64,000 bases of DNA, taken from the NCBI RefSeq assembly GCF_000008765.1, contig NC_003030.1, positions 1,026,001 to 1,090,000 on the forward strand, given 5' to 3'. Origin of the DNA: Clostridium acetobutylicum ATCC 824. GTDB lineage: Bacteria > Bacillota > Clostridia > Clostridiales > Clostridiaceae. The translations under genes and the position numbers were made by a program. The notes under the pieces are model-generated. The model had not been told where the DNA came from, did not search any database, and saw only the letters and a list, made by a program, of their open reading frames with translations. This document shows positions 17,161 through 28,262 of the stretch, piece after piece (positions within the stretch are counted from its first letter, which is position 1; each line of letters starts with the position of its first letter).

Positions 17161-20100
17161 GTGAAAAAAAGAAATATTGCCATTCTAGGAATGTTTATGA
17201 TGACAGCATCTTTAGGTATTTCTAAAAATCATGTCTTCGCTGATACAGTAAAAGCAAGCAATTCGGGTGTTCAAATACAATTTGCTGATACAAATACTAG
17301 TACAACCATGAATACTATTGCTCCTAAATTTAAAATCACAAATAATACTGGAGCACCTTTAGATTTAACAACTTTAAAATTAAGATACTATTTTACAGCT
17401 GATGGTACTCAGGATGAAAATTTTTGGTGCGACCATGCTGGTATGCTTAATGGTTATAACTACCAAACAATTACAAGTAATGTAGTGGGTACTTTTGTAG
17501 CTATGGATAATGCAACAGCTACTGCTGATCATTATCTTGAGATAAGCTTCTCAAATGGAGCAGGACAACTTGATGCAGGTTCTTCACTTGAAGTTCAATG
17601 CAGAGTTGCAAAGAATGACTGGAGTAATTATGATCAATCAAACGATTATTCATTTACTTCTAATGCAAGTGATTTTACTGACTGGGATAAGATAACAGGT
17701 TATGTTAATGGAGATCTTGTATTCGGAAATCCACCAGTAGTAGACCCAGTTATTACTCCAACTACTGCTACATTTGATACAGCTAATCCAACTGATGTAA
17801 ATGTAGCTATGCAATTAAACGGATTTACATTATCAGGATTAACAGATGAGAACGGAACAGCTGTTGATGCTGCAAATTATACAATATCAGGAAGTAACTT
17901 GGTATTAAGCAAGGCTTATCTTGCAAAATTAGCATTAGGCAAACATAGCTTTAATTTTAATTTTGCTAAAGGCACTACAACTATAAGTAAACCATTAGCA
18001 CTTACAGTTACAGATACAGCAGGTATAACAGTAGATCCTGCAAGTGTAGTATTTGATAAAGTAGCACCTCAAGATGAGAATGTTGCTCTTAAATTAAATG
18101 GACATACACTTGGTGATGTGGTAGGACCTAAAGGAAACCTTGTAAAAGGAACAGATTATACTGTAGCAGATGATGGAACTGTAACATTTAGTAAAGCATA
18201 TCTTTCAACTCTTCCACTAGGTGATCAGACAATAACATTTAAAGCTAGTGATGATTCTACTAAAACAGCAGCAGTAACAGTTACAGTGAAGAATTCAAAT
18301 GCTACAAATGTTACTGTTGGAGATGTTACAGGAGCAAAAAAAGGAGATACTATAAAGGTTCCTGTAAGTGTAAGTACAGTAAAAACACCAATAGGATTAA
18401 TAGATATGGAAATAAACTATGATCCAACAGAGTTAACTGCAAAAGATGTAGTTCCTACAGATTTAGTAAAGGATACTGATAACTATAGCTTTATAGTAAA
18501 TACATCAACTCCAGGTAAGATTAGTATTACATTTACAGATCCAACTCTTGGAACTTATCCAATAGGTACAGATGGAATATTTGCATATTTAGAATTCCTT
18601 GTAGCTGGTGAAAAAGCAGGAAAATATGATTTGAAAGTAAACCCAACTACATTAATACTTGCAGATGAAAATGATAATGATATAGATTGTAACCCACCAA
18701 AGGATGGAAGTGTAACTGTTATAGGTACTCCAGTTGTAACTCCATCTCAAATAAATGTTGAACAAGGTTCAGCAACTGATCAGCCAGTTAAAATAGATTT
18801 AAATGGTAACACACTTAAAGATGTTGTTGATCAAAGTGGTAAGACTCTTGTTCAAGGAACGGATTATACAGTAACAGATACTGGAATCACATTAAGTCAA
18901 TCTTATCTTGCAGGTTTAGCCTTAGGTCAATACACTCTAACACTTGATTTTAATGGTGGAGGAGCATCACAGACAATAACTATTAATGTTGTAAAGAATG
19001 AAACTGTAAAATTGTCAGTTGGAACAGTATCAGGAAATCCAGGGGATACTGTAAAGGTGCCTGTAACTATAAGCCAGGTATCAACACCAGTAGGTTTAAT
19101 ATGTATGGATATAAGCTACGATGCAAGTAAGTTTACTGTTAAGGATGTACTTCCTAATACAGATCTTGTAAAGGATACTGATAACTACAGCTTTATAGTA
19201 AATACATCAACTCCAGGTAAGATTAGTATTACATTTACAGATCCAACACTTGCAAACTATCCAATAAGTGTAGACGGAATTCTTGCATACTTAGACTTTA
19301 TTATAAATTCAAATGCAACAGCAGGAGATAGTGCTTTAACAGTAGATCCAGCTACATTAATAGTTGCAGATGAAAATGATAAAGATATAAAAGATGCAGC
19401 TTCTAATGGAAAAATAACAGTTACAGGTTCAGCACCAGTTGTTCAAAGCTCAGTAGTAAATACTTCAAGTGTAACTTATGATCAAAATGCACCACAGGAT
19501 CAAGCTGTTAGTATTACTTTCAATGGCAATACAGTTAAGGATGTAAAGGACGCAAGTGGCAATACACTTAAGGCTGGAAGTGACTACACAGCAACAAGTG
19601 ATGGAATTACACTTAGCCAAAGTTATCTTGCTACTTTAGCAGCAGGAACTTACACATATACAATTGATTTTAGTGCAGGAAATGCAGGGACATTTACTGT
19701 TGTTGTTAAAGGAAAAACAGTAGTAGGTAGTGCAACTACTTTAGCAGTAGGAACTGTATCAGGAAAAGCAGGAGATACTGTAAAGGTACCTGTAACTATC
19801 AGTAAAGTAACAACACCAGTAGGTTTAATATGTGCAGAAATAGACTATGATGCAAGCAAGTTTACTGTTAAGGATGTACTTCCTAATACAGATCTTGTAA
19901 AGGATACTGATAACTACAGCTTTATAGTAAATACATCAACTCCAGGTAAGATTAGTATTACATTTACAGATCCAACACTTGCAAACTATCCAATAAGTGC
20001 AGATGGAATTCTTGCATACTTAGACTTTATCATAAACTCAAATGCAACAGCAGGGGATAGTGCTTTAACAGTAAATCCATCAGGATTTATCATTGCAGAT

Positions 20101-21612
20101 GAAAATGATAAAGATATACAGGATGCAGCTTCTAACGGAAAAATAACAGTTACAGGTTCAACACCAGTTGCTGAAAATTCAGTAGTAAATACTTCAAGTG
20201 TAACTTATGATCAAAATGCACCACAGGATCAAGCTGTTAGCATTACCTTAAATGGTAATACAATTACAGATGTAAAAGATGCAAGTGGTAATACACTTAA
20301 GGCTGGAAGTGATTACACAGTAACAAGTGATGGAATTACACTTAGCCAAAGCTACCTTGCTACTTTAGCAGCAGGAACTTACACATATACAGTTGATTTT
20401 AGTGCAGGAAATGCAGGAACATTTACTGTTGTTGTTAAAGCAAAAACAGTAGTAAGTAGTGCAACTACTTTAGCAGTAGGAACAGTATCAGGAAAAGCAG
20501 GAGATACTGTAAAGGTACCTGTAACTATAAGTAAAGTAACAACACCAGTAGGGTTAATATGTGCAGAAATAGATTATGATGCAAGCAAGTTTACTGTTAA
20601 GGATGTACTTCCTAATACAGATCTTGTAAAAGATACTGATAACTACAGCTTTATAGTAAATACTGCAACAGCAGGAAAAATCAGTATTACATTCACAGAT
20701 CCAACACTTGAGAAATTCCCAATAAGTGCAGATGGAATTCTTGCATACTTAGACTTTATCATAAACTCAAATGCAACAGCAGGGGATAGTGCTTTAACAG
20801 TAAATCCATCAGGTTTCATTGTTGCAGATGAAAATGATAAGGATGTAGATCATGCATCAACAGATGGAAAAATAACAATCACAGGTTCAGCACCAGTTGT
20901 TGTAAATTCGTCTGTAAATACTTCTAGTGTAACTTATGATCCAGCAGCACCACAGGATCAAGCTGTCAGTGTTACACTTAATGGCAATACAATCACAGAT
21001 GTAAAGGACGCAAACGCTAGTGTTCTTAAGGCTGGAAGTGATTACACAGTAACAAGTGATGGAATTACACTAAGCCAAAGCTATCTTGCTACTCTAGCAG
21101 CAGGAACTTACACATATACAGTTGATTTTAGTGCAGGAAATGCAGGTACATTTACTGTTGTTGTTAAGGGAAAAGCAGTAGTAAATAAAACTACTTTAGC
21201 AGTAGGAGCTGCATCAGGAAAAGCAGGAGATACTGTTAAGGTGCCTGTAACTATAAGTAAAGTAACAACACCAGTAGGTTTAATATGCATGGAAATAGAT
21301 TATGATGCAAGTAAGTTTACTGTTAAGGATGTACTTCCTAATACAGATCTTGTAAAAGATACTGATAACTACAGCTTTATTGCTAATACGACATCAGCAG
21401 GAAAAATCAGTATTACATTTACAGATCCAACACTTGAGAAATTCCCAATAAGTGCAGATGGAGTTATAGCAAATATAGATTTTGTTGTAAATTCAGGTGC
21501 AGCAACTGGTGATAGCGATTTAACAGTAAATTCATCAGGTTTCATTGTTGCAGATGAAAGTGATACAGATATAGATCATGTATCAACAAATGGAAAAATA
21601 ACTGTTGAATAA
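17161..21612 (+). CDS. cipA: Primary cellulosome scaffoldin CipA: CBM3, six X2 modules, five type I cohesins
   Basis: A secreted, non-catalytic protein of 1483 aa that binds cellulose and recruits dockerin enzymes. Modules by approximate residue: signal peptide 1-27 (cleavage after VFA); CBM3 29-194; X2 195-283 and 284-377; cohesin 1 378-522; X2 523-615; cohesin 2 616-755; X2 757-854; cohesin 3 857-999; X2 1001-1098; cohesin 4 1100-1242; X2 1243-1340; cohesin 5 1342-1483. Cohesins show VGTVSGKAGDTVKVPVTI and PVGLI...YDASKFTVKDV. The start is GTG 17161 after TGGAGGG; the in-frame TTG at 17125 lacks a site. There is no dockerin or S-layer domain at the C-terminus, so it does not itself provide cell anchoring. 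It heads the enzyme gene cluster. Confidence 0.97.
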   Translation: MKKRNIAILGMFMMTASLGISKNHVFADTVKASNSGVQIQFADTNTSTTMNTIAPKFKITNNTGAPLDLTTLKLRYYFTADGTQDENFWCDHAGMLNGYNYQTITSNVVGTFVAMDNATATADHYLEISFSNGAGQLDAGSSLEVQCRVAKNDWSNYDQSNDYSFTSNASDFTDWDKITGYVNGDLVFGNPPVVDPVITPTTATFDTANPTDVNVAMQLNGFTLSGLTDENGTAVDAANYTISGSNLVLSKAYLAKLALGKHSFNFNFAKGTTTISKPLALTVTDTAGITVDPASVVFDKVAPQDENVALKLNGHTLGDVVGPKGNLVKGTDYTVADDGTVTFSKAYLSTLPLGDQTITFKASDDSTKTAAVTVTVKNSNATNVTVGDVTGAKKGDTIKVPVSVSTVKTPIGLIDMEINYDPTELTAKDVVPTDLVKDTDNYSFIVNTSTPGKISITFTDPTLGTYPIGTDGIFAYLEFLVAGEKAGKYDLKVNPTTLILADENDNDIDCNPPKDGSVTVIGTPVVTPSQINVEQGSATDQPVKIDLNGNTLKDVVDQSGKTLVQGTDYTVTDTGITLSQSYLAGLALGQYTLTLDFNGGGASQTITINVVKNETVKLSVGTVSGNPGDTVKVPVTISQVSTPVGLICMDISYDASKFTVKDVLPNTDLVKDTDNYSFIVNTSTPGKISITFTDPTLANYPISVDGILAYLDFIINSNATAGDSALTVDPATLIVADENDKDIKDAASNGKITVTGSAPVVQSSVVNTSSVTYDQNAPQDQAVSITFNGNTVKDVKDASGNTLKAGSDYTATSDGITLSQSYLATLAAGTYTYTIDFSAGNAGTFTVVVKGKTVVGSATTLAVGTVSGKAGDTVKVPVTISKVTTPVGLICAEIDYDASKFTVKDVLPNTDLVKDTDNYSFIVNTSTPGKISITFTDPTLANYPISADGILAYLDFIINSNATAGDSALTVNPSGFIIADENDKDIQDAASNGKITVTGSTPVAENSVVNTSSVTYDQNAPQDQAVSITLNGNTITDVKDASGNTLKAGSDYTVTSDGITLSQSYLATLAAGTYTYTVDFSAGNAGTFTVVVKAKTVVSSATTLAVGTVSGKAGDTVKVPVTISKVTTPVGLICAEIDYDASKFTVKDVLPNTDLVKDTDNYSFIVNTATAGKISITFTDPTLEKFPISADGILAYLDFIINSNATAGDSALTVNPSGFIVADENDKDVDHASTDGKITITGSAPVVVNSSVNTSSVTYDPAAPQDQAVSVTLNGNTITDVKDANASVLKAGSDYTVTSDGITLSQSYLATLAAGTYTYTVDFSAGNAGTFTVVVKGKAVVNKTTLAVGAASGKAGDTVKVPVTISKVTTPVGLICMEIDYDASKFTVKDVLPNTDLVKDTDNYSFIANTTSAGKISITFTDPTLEKFPISADGVIANIDFVVNSGAATGDSDLTVNSSGFIVADESDTDIDHVSTNGKITVE
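18727..21612 (+). repeat. Intragenic tandem X2-cohesin repeats of cipA
   Basis: Four successive X2-cohesin units of about 730 bp lie within cipA, closely similar at the DNA level. One run of 142 bp is identical between cohesin 2 (19129-19270) and cohesin 3 (19858-19999). Units 3 to 5 share many further long identical blocks, whereas cohesin 1 (18292-18725) is more diverged. Confidence 0.9.
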
Positions 21613-21623
21613 TCAATGACATA

Positions 21624-21655
21624 ATACTGCCGCCATTATAGGATAGCGGCAGTAT
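21624..21655 (+). promoter_or_regulatory. Strong intercistronic hairpin between cipA and cel48A
   Basis: ATACTGCCGC (21624-21633) pairs perfectly with GCGGCAGTAT (21646-21655) around a 12-nt loop. The following bases (ACTATAAAATTTTAATT) lack a solid U tract, so this looks more like a processing or stability element than a full terminator. The downstream gene follows in the same direction with its own ribosome site. Confidence 0.7.
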
Positions 21656-21699
21656 ACTATAAAATTTTAATTAATTATTTTTAAAGGAGATAGAAAAAT

Positions 21700-23880
21700 A
21701 TGTTAAAGATAAGTAAGAATTTTAAAAAAATAATGGCTGTAGCTCTTACATCTACAGTTATATTTGGTTCTCTATCTGGATTATTAACTAATAAAGTTGC
21801 AGCTGCTACAACTACAGATTCATCCTTAAAAGTAGATAATGCGTATACTCAAAGATTTGAAACAATGTACAATAAAATGCATGATGCTAATAATGGATAT
21901 TTCAGTAAAGATGGTGTTCCATATCACTCAGTTGAAACCTTTATGGTTGAGGCACCTGATTATGGTCATGAAACTACAAGTGAAGCTTTCAGTTATTATA
22001 TGTGGCTTGAAGCAATGCAGGGAAAAATCACAGGAAACTTTAGTGGAGTGAATACCGCATGGGATACAGCTGAAAAGTATATGATTCCATCACACCAAGA
22101 TCAACCAGGTATGGATAGATATAACGCTAGTAGTCCAGCAACATATTCACCAGAATGGGAAGATCCAAGTAAGTATCCATCTAGAATGGATCAAGGAGCA
22201 GCAAAAGGACAAGATCCAATAAGTGATGAGCTTAAATCAGCATATGGAACTTCAGATATGTATGGAATGCATTGGTTAATGGATGTTGACAACTGGTATG
22301 GCTTTGGAAATCATGAAGATGGAACATCTAAAAATGTTTATATAAACACTTATCAAAGAGGAGAACAGGAATCTGTTTTTGAAACAGTACCTCAACCATG
22401 TTGGGATGCTTTCAAATATGGTGGAAAAAATGGATATCTTGACTTATTCACAGGAGATAATAGCTATGCAAAACAAGCTAAATACACAGATGCACCAGAT
22501 GCTGATGCTCGTGCAATACAGGCAACTTATGAAGCAGCACAAGCAGCTAAAGAGGATGGAGTAGATTTAAGCTCAATCGTAGGTAAAGCTTCTAAAATGG
22601 GAGATTACTTAAGATATGCTATGTTTGATAAATATTTTAGAAAAATAGGAAATTCAACTCAAGCAGGAAATGGTAAAGATTCAATGCATTATTTACTTTC
22701 TTGGTATTATGCTTGGGGTGGATCTCAAAATAATGATTGGTCTTGGAAAATAGGCTGCAGTCACAGTCATTTTGGATATCAAAATCCTTTAACTGCATGG
22801 GTACTTTCAACTGATAGTCAATTCAAACCTAAATCAGCAACTGGTGCAACTGACTGGGCAAAGAGTTTAACAACTCAGGTAGATTTCTATCAATGGTTAC
22901 AATCTTCAGAGGGAGCTATAGCAGGTGGTGCTAGTAACTCAAATCATGGTCGTTATGAAGCATGGCCAGAAGGTACAGCTACATTTGATGGAATGGGATA
23001 TCAAGAAGAACCAGTTTACCATGATCCAGGTAGTAACACATGGTTTGGAATGCAGTCATGGTCAATGCAGCGTATGGCTCAATACTACTATCAATCAAAA
23101 GACCCAAAAGCAAAAGCTTTACTTGACAAATGGGTTAAATGGATTAAATCTGTAGTTAAAGTAAATCCAAATGGTGCAGGAACATTTGAAGTACCATCAA
23201 AATTAAGTTGGACTGGACAACCAGATACATGGACAGGATCTTATACAGGAAATCCTAACTTACATGTAAATGTTGATTCATATACTACTGATATAGGTAC
23301 AAGCTCATCAACTGCAGATGCACTTGCATACTATGCAGCAGCTACAGGAGATAAGGATTCACAAGCACTTTCAAAAACTATACTTGATGATATCTGGAAA
23401 AACTATCAGGATGCAAAGGGTGTATCAGCACCAGAACAAATGGACTATAGCCGTGTATTCAATCAAGAAGTTTATATCCCACAAGGTTGGACAGGAACAA
23501 TGCCTAATGGAGATGTAATTAAATCAGGAAATAAATTCATAGACATACGTTCACAATATAAGAATGATCCTGATTATGCTAGAGTTAAATCTGATGTTGA
23601 AGCAGGAAAGTCAAGTACATTTAACTATCATCGTTTCTGGGCAGAAAGTGAGTATGCTATAGCAAATGCAAATTATGGAACTTTATTCGCTAATACAGCT
23701 ACACCAGGAGATGTAAATGGAGACGGCGTAGTTAATGGAAGAGATCTTATGGAGCTTAGACAGTATTTAGCAGGTAAGTTAGATGCTAGTAAAATAAATT
23801 TAGCTGCAGCAGATGTTAATAATGATGGTGTAGTTAATGGAAGAGATATTATGGAACTTACTAAATTAATTGCAAAATAG
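21700..23880 (+). CDS. cel48A: GH48 cellobiohydrolase-type cellulosomal enzyme with dockerin
   Basis: GH48 enzymes are the main processive exocellulases of clostridial cellulosomes. The 726-aa protein has a signal peptide ending near KVAA, a full GH48 domain (about 40-660) including [17 protein letters not shown], whose Glu is the expected catalytic acid, and a C-terminal dockerin from about residue 668 with two calcium loops ([12 protein letters not shown] and [12 protein letters not shown]). No carbohydrate-binding module is present; targeting would come from CipA. ATG 21700 follows AAGGAGATAG. It is separated from cipA by a strong hairpin, and the GH5 gene begins 37 bp downstream. Confidence 0.96.
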   Translation: MLKISKNFKKIMAVALTSTVIFGSLSGLLTNKVAAATTTDSSLKVDNAYTQRFETMYNKMHDANNGYFSKDGVPYHSVETFMVEAPDYGHETTSEAFSYYMWLEAMQGKITGNFSGVNTAWDTAEKYMIPSHQDQPGMDRYNASSPATYSPEWEDPSKYPSRMDQGAAKGQDPISDELKSAYGTSDMYGMHWLMDVDNWYGFGNHEDGTSKNVYINTYQRGEQESVFETVPQPCWDAFKYGGKNGYLDLFTGDNSYAKQAKYTDAPDADARAIQATYEAAQAAKEDGVDLSSIVGKASKMGDYLRYAMFDKYFRKIGNSTQAGNGKDSMHYLLSWYYAWGGSQNNDWSWKIGCSHSHFGYQNPLTAWVLSTDSQFKPKSATGATDWAKSLTTQVDFYQWLQSSEGAIAGGASNSNHGRYEAWPEGTATFDGMGYQEEPVYHDPGSNTWFGMQSWSMQRMAQYYYQSKDPKAKALLDKWVKWIKSVVKVNPNGAGTFEVPSKLSWTGQPDTWTGSYTGNPNLHVNVDSYTTDIGTSSSTADALAYYAAATGDKDSQALSKTILDDIWKNYQDAKGVSAPEQMDYSRVFNQEVYIPQGWTGTMPNGDVIKSGNKFIDIRSQYKNDPDYARVKSDVEAGKSSTFNYHRFWAESEYAIANANYGTLFANTATPGDVNGDGVVNGRDLMELRQYLAGKLDASKINLAAADVNNDGVVNGRDIMELTKLIAK

Positions 23881-23917
23881 GTTAGTAGAATCTTAATTTA
23901 TGGGAGAAGTGTTTGAT

Positions 23918-25410
23918 ATGAAAAAAAAAAGTTTTGCTTAAGTGCTATTTTTGCATCGTTCATGGCAGCATGTCTTGCATTTGGTAATGTAGCCTACGCA
24001 GATGATGTTAATGTAAGTAATTCTAACGATTATCTTCACAGTGATGGAAGTAAGCTTTTAGATGACTATGGTAATCAGGTTAGAATGACTGGTATAGCTT
24101 GGTTTGGACTTGAGACTCCAAATTACTGTTTTCATGGCTTGTGGGCTAATAGGCTTGACAATATTCTTAATATAGTTGCAGATAATGGATTTAACACTCT
24201 TAGAGTGCCATTATCTGTTGAACTTGTAAATCAGTGGCGTCAAGGAGTTTATCCTACTCCAGATTCAATAAACGATTATATAAGTCCTGAATTAAAGGGA
24301 CAAAATAGCCTTCAAATACTTGATGATGTCATAGCTTATAGTAAAAAAGTTGGCGTCAAAGTTATGCTAGATATGCACAGAATTGAAAGTGGTGGACAGA
24401 CAGCTACTTGGTATACAAGTAAATATACTACAGATGACTATGAAAAATGTTGGCAATATCTTGCTGATCGCTATAAGAACGATGATACGGTTATAGCAGC
24501 AGATATATTTAACGAGCCACATGGAAAAGCTTATAGAGCAGAAACTTCTGCTAAGTGGAATGATACAACAGATGAAGACAACTGGAGATACGAAGCAGAA
24601 AAGGTTGGTAAAAAGATTTTAGATATAAATCCTAAGATGCTCATAGTTGTTGAAGGAGTAGAGACTTACCCTAAAGAGGGAACAGCAGCTGGAAGTACAA
24701 ATCCTGATGACTACTACGGTGGTTGGTGGGGAGGAAATCTAAGAGGTGTTAAAGATTATCCTGTAGATTTAGCCCCATATAAAAATCAAGTTGTATACTC
24801 GCCGCATGATTATGGACCTGGTGTATCAGACCAAACATGGTTTGATGGTGACTTTACAGAACAAAGTCTTTTGAATGATATATGGCGTCCAAGCTGGTTC
24901 TATATACAAGAAAAGAATATAGCTCCATTACTTATAGGTGAATGGGGAGGAAATATGGACGGAGGAAAGAATGAACAGTGGATGACAGACATGGCTAAAC
25001 TTATTTCCGATAACAAAATGAACCATACTTTTTGGTGTCTAAATGCAAATTCAGGTGATACAGGTGGTATTCTTGAATATGATTTCAAAACAATAGATAC
25101 TAAAAAATTAGCTTTAGTACAGCCTACATTATGGAAAGACGATGCTAGTGGTAAGTTTGAAGGGTTGGATCATGAAGTGAATTTGGGTAAAAATGGTACA
25201 CATGTACAACCTACGACAATAATAAAGGTTCAAAAAGGTGATGTTAACGGCGATGGTGCAGTTAATGGAAGAGATGTAATGGAACTTAGAAAATATATAT
25301 CAGGTCAAATAACAACTATAAATAAAGATGTAGCAGATATTAATGGTGACGGAGTAATTAATGGAAGAGACCTTGTAGAGCTCATAAAAATGATATCAAA
25401 TAACCAATAA
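23918..25410 (+). CDS. GH5 endoglucanase with dockerin; apparent frameshift in a poly-A tract just after the start
   Basis: The catalytic domain (GH5, E1/CelA-like) shows GLWANRLDN, DIFNEPHG with the acid/base Glu, VVYSPHDYGPGV, and IGEWGGN with the nucleophile Glu. A dockerin ([24 protein letters not shown]) begins near 25240. The best start is ATG 23918, 9 nt after GGGAGAAG, but it is followed by exactly ten A, and that frame stops at TAA 23939. One extra A (or two fewer) would join it to the main frame and give a perfect signal peptide KKKKFCLSAIFASFMAAC...AYA. Without it, the first in-frame ATG (23962) lacks a ribosome site and half the signal peptide. The gene may be inactivated, slippage-dependent, or mis-sequenced. 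Confidence 0.85.
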
Positions 25411-25428
25411 TAAAATTAAATTAGGATG

Positions 25429-25471
25429 TACCACTTCAAAATTTTATAGGAATTTGAATTGAGAAGTGGTA
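25429..25471 (+). promoter_or_regulatory. Intercistronic hairpin downstream of the GH5 gene
   Basis: TACCACTTC (25429-25437) pairs with GAAGTGGTA (25463-25471), with further AAATT/AATTT pairing inside. It is followed by TATCTTTATTT, a weak U-rich tail. It could be an attenuating terminator or an RNA-processing stem within the cellulosome transcript. Confidence 0.6.
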
Positions 25472-25530
25472 TATCTTTATTTACAAAATAATTTTAGTTA
25501 CCATTTATAAAGATTTGGTGGTGAAAATAT

Positions 25531-27669
25531 ATGGTAAAAAAGAGATTAAAAAGTTTAATAGCAGTTTTTATTACGACAGCTATGATGGGCGGATTTATGA
25601 ATTTAACAGATGGAAAAGTAATGGCCGATGAAACTAATACAAATTTTAATTATGGTGAAGCACTTCAAAAATCCTTGATGTTTTACGAGTTTGAGCGTTC
25701 AGGTAAATTACCACAAGATAAGAGAGATAACTGGAGAGGTGATTCGGGTTTAGATGATGGTAAGGACGTTGGATTAGATCTTACAGGAGGATGGTACGAT
25801 GCTGGTGACCATGTTAAATTCAATCTTCCAGCGTCATATACACTTACAATGCTAGGTTGGTCTTTATATCAAAATAGAGATTCATATGAAAAAAGTGGAC
25901 AACTAAAATATTTGACAAGTGATATGAAGTGGTGTAGTGATTTTTTGATGAAATGTCATCCAGCTCCTGATGTGTTTTATTATCAGGTTGGAGATTCAGG
26001 ACTTGACCATAAATGGTGGGGACCAGCTGAAGTAATGCAAATGGATAGACCATCCTTTAAGGTAGATGACGATAATCCAGGTTCAGCAGTTACAGCAGAG
26101 GCATCAGCAGCTCTTGCAGCAACAGCTTTAAATTTTAAGAATGATGATGCAGATTATGCAAATAAATGTTTGAGCCATGCAAAGGATTTGTTCAATTTTG
26201 CAGATAAAACTAGAAGCGATAAAGGATATACAGCTGCAAATGGCTACTATAGTTCAACATCGTTCTATGATGATTTGTCTTGGGCAGCTTGCTGGCTTTA
26301 TATGGCAACAAACGATAAAAGTTATTTAGATAAGGCAGAAGCGTATGTAGATAACTGGAGCAGAGAACAGCAAACAGATATTATATCCTATAAATGGGGT
26401 ATGTGCTGGGATGATGTTCATTATGGAGCGCAAGTACTTTTAGCTGAGCTTACAAATAAGCAAATATACAAGGATTCAGTTGAGAGAAACTTAGATTACT
26501 GGACTGTTGGATATGATGGCAATAAAGTACAATATACTCCTAAGGGTTTAGCATGGATAAGTTCTTGGGGACCATTAAGATATTCGTTAGCGACTGCATT
26601 TTTAGCTGATACTTATTCAAAATGGTCTGGTTGTGATGCAAGTAAAGCTAAAGCTTACGAAGATTTTGCAAAGAGTCAGGTTGATTATGCACTTGGAAGC
26701 AGCGGGAGAAGTTATGTAGTAGGATTTGGTGTAAATCCTCCAGAGCATCCACATCATAGAACAGCTGAAAGCTCATGGTTTGATGATAAAACTGTACCAG
26801 GCTACAGCAGGCATACACTTTATGGTGCAATGGTTGGAGGACCAGATCAAAACGACAAATTTGATGATGATGTTGCTAATTTCAATCAAAATGAGCCAGC
26901 TTGTGACTATAATGCAGGTTTAGTAGCAACACTTTCAAGTATGTACGGTAAGTATGGTGGAAAGCCAATAGATAATTTTAATGCTATTGAGAAGCCTACT
27001 AACGATGAGTTTTATGTTGAAGCAGCAGTAAATGCAACAGGTAAAAATTTTGAAGAAATAAAATCAAAAATATACAACAAGACGGGATGGCCTGCAAGGG
27101 TTACGGATAAATTATCATTTAAATATTTCATTGATATAAGTGAATTTGTGAAACAAGGATATAAAGCAAGTGATATAAAGGTAACTACAAACTATAATGA
27201 AGGCGGAACTGCATCCCAGCTTATACCTTGGGATGAAAAGAACAACATATACTATGTAAATGTAGATTTTACAGGAACAAAGATATATCCTGGTGGTCAA
27301 TCAGCATACAAAAAGGAAATTCAATTTAGAATGACAGCACCAGATAACGCTACTTGGGATAATTCAAATGATTTTTCATACACAGGAGTTGAAGAAACAC
27401 CTGGAGATACTCCAACGCTAGATAAAAATATTCCAGTATATGATGCTGGCGTAAAGGTTTATGGTAATGAGCCTAAGGGAAATGTAGTAGTTGGTGATAT
27501 AAATGGAGATGGAGAAGTAAATGGCCGTGACCTTATGGAGCTTAGAAAATATATAGCAGGAAAAACTACAGATATAAATAAGGATTCTGCAGATATAAAT
27601 GGAGATGGGGTAATAAATGGTCGTGACCTTATGGAGTTAATCAGAAAGATTTCTAGTGTGAATCCTTAA
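25531..27669 (+). CDS. GH9 endoglucanase with CBM3 and dockerin (Cel9G-like)
   Basis: The 712-aa secreted enzyme hydrolyses beta-1,4-glucan. After a signal peptide (cleavage near VMA), the GH9 domain (about 37-470) starts [19 protein letters not shown] and contains the catalytic-Asp motif [13 protein letters not shown], the [11 protein letters not shown] segment and the catalytic Glu in [11 protein letters not shown]. Residues 490-640 are a family 3 carbohydrate-binding module of the catalytic (3c) type fused to GH9. The dockerin starts near residue 655 ([24 protein letters not shown]). ATG 25531 follows TTTGGTGGTG. The order GH9-CBM3c-dockerin matches C. cellulolyticum Cel9G. Confidence 0.94.
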   Translation: MVKKRLKSLIAVFITTAMMGGFMNLTDGKVMADETNTNFNYGEALQKSLMFYEFERSGKLPQDKRDNWRGDSGLDDGKDVGLDLTGGWYDAGDHVKFNLPASYTLTMLGWSLYQNRDSYEKSGQLKYLTSDMKWCSDFLMKCHPAPDVFYYQVGDSGLDHKWWGPAEVMQMDRPSFKVDDDNPGSAVTAEASAALAATALNFKNDDADYANKCLSHAKDLFNFADKTRSDKGYTAANGYYSSTSFYDDLSWAACWLYMATNDKSYLDKAEAYVDNWSREQQTDIISYKWGMCWDDVHYGAQVLLAELTNKQIYKDSVERNLDYWTVGYDGNKVQYTPKGLAWISSWGPLRYSLATAFLADTYSKWSGCDASKAKAYEDFAKSQVDYALGSSGRSYVVGFGVNPPEHPHHRTAESSWFDDKTVPGYSRHTLYGAMVGGPDQNDKFDDDVANFNQNEPACDYNAGLVATLSSMYGKYGGKPIDNFNAIEKPTNDEFYVEAAVNATGKNFEEIKSKIYNKTGWPARVTDKLSFKYFIDISEFVKQGYKASDIKVTTNYNEGGTASQLIPWDEKNNIYYVNVDFTGTKIYPGGQSAYKKEIQFRMTAPDNATWDNSNDFSYTGVEETPGDTPTLDKNIPVYDAGVKVYGNEPKGNVVVGDINGDGEVNGRDLMELRKYIAGKTTDINKDSADINGDGVINGRDLMELIRKISSVNP

Positions 27670-27704
27670 ATCTTATAAGAAAATAACGGAAGGAAGAGTA
27701 TTCA

Positions 27705-28250
27705 ATGAAGAAAAAAGGAATAATTACAGCAGTAATATTGAGTTTACTAGTTATTGGTACGGTAGGTTGTAAATCAAACGACACAAAGAGTACTGTATCC
27801 GCTAATCTTGTAAGCAGTGAAAAGTCTAATTTAAAGATAAGCAGTAGTAGCGGAAAAACAGGAAGTAATGTGGAGGTTAAAGTTAAGGCAAGTAATGTAG
27901 CTAAAAAGAATGTTATTTGCTGCGATTTTAAAATAAAATATGATGCTAGTAAATTAGACGTTTCTGGTATTTCACCAGGAGAAATTCTAAAAGATCCTAA
28001 AGATAACCTTGAGTACAATGTGGATAGCAAAAATGGTGTTATTACAATTTTATATTCGTACTCAGATAAAAATATAGGAAAAGAATTGATATCAAAAAAT
28101 GGGGATTTTGTAACTTTAAACTTGAAAATAAAAGATGATGCTAAAAAGGGAAAAACTCAAATAAGCTTTAATGGCAATCCTGAATTCTATGATAAGAATC
28201 AAAAAGGTGTGTCAGTTACTACTAATAAAGGTGAAATAGAAATTAAATAG
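27705..28250 (+). CDS. Single-cohesin lipoprotein (OrfXp-like)
   Basis: The 181-aa product has a basic N-terminus and a hydrophobic segment ending TVGC at about residue 22, an imperfect lipobox implying lipid anchoring to the membrane. The rest (about 40-180) is one cohesin-like domain: GKTGSNVEVKVKASNV, CDFKIKYDASKLDV and a C-terminal strand ending GEIEIK. C. cellulolyticum has the equivalent OrfXp at the same place in its cluster. Such a protein could hold dockerin enzymes temporarily at the membrane before loading on CipA; that role is inferred. It is the only candidate anchoring function in this cluster. Confidence 0.85.
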   Translation: MKKKGIITAVILSLLVIGTVGCKSNDTKSTVSANLVSSEKSNLKISSSSGKTGSNVEVKVKASNVAKKNVICCDFKIKYDASKLDVSGISPGEILKDPKDNLEYNVDSKNGVITILYSYSDKNIGKELISKNGDFVTLNLKIKDDAKKGKTQISFNGNPEFYDKNQKGVSVTTNKGEIEIK

Positions 28251-28262
28251 GGGGAGCTTAAA

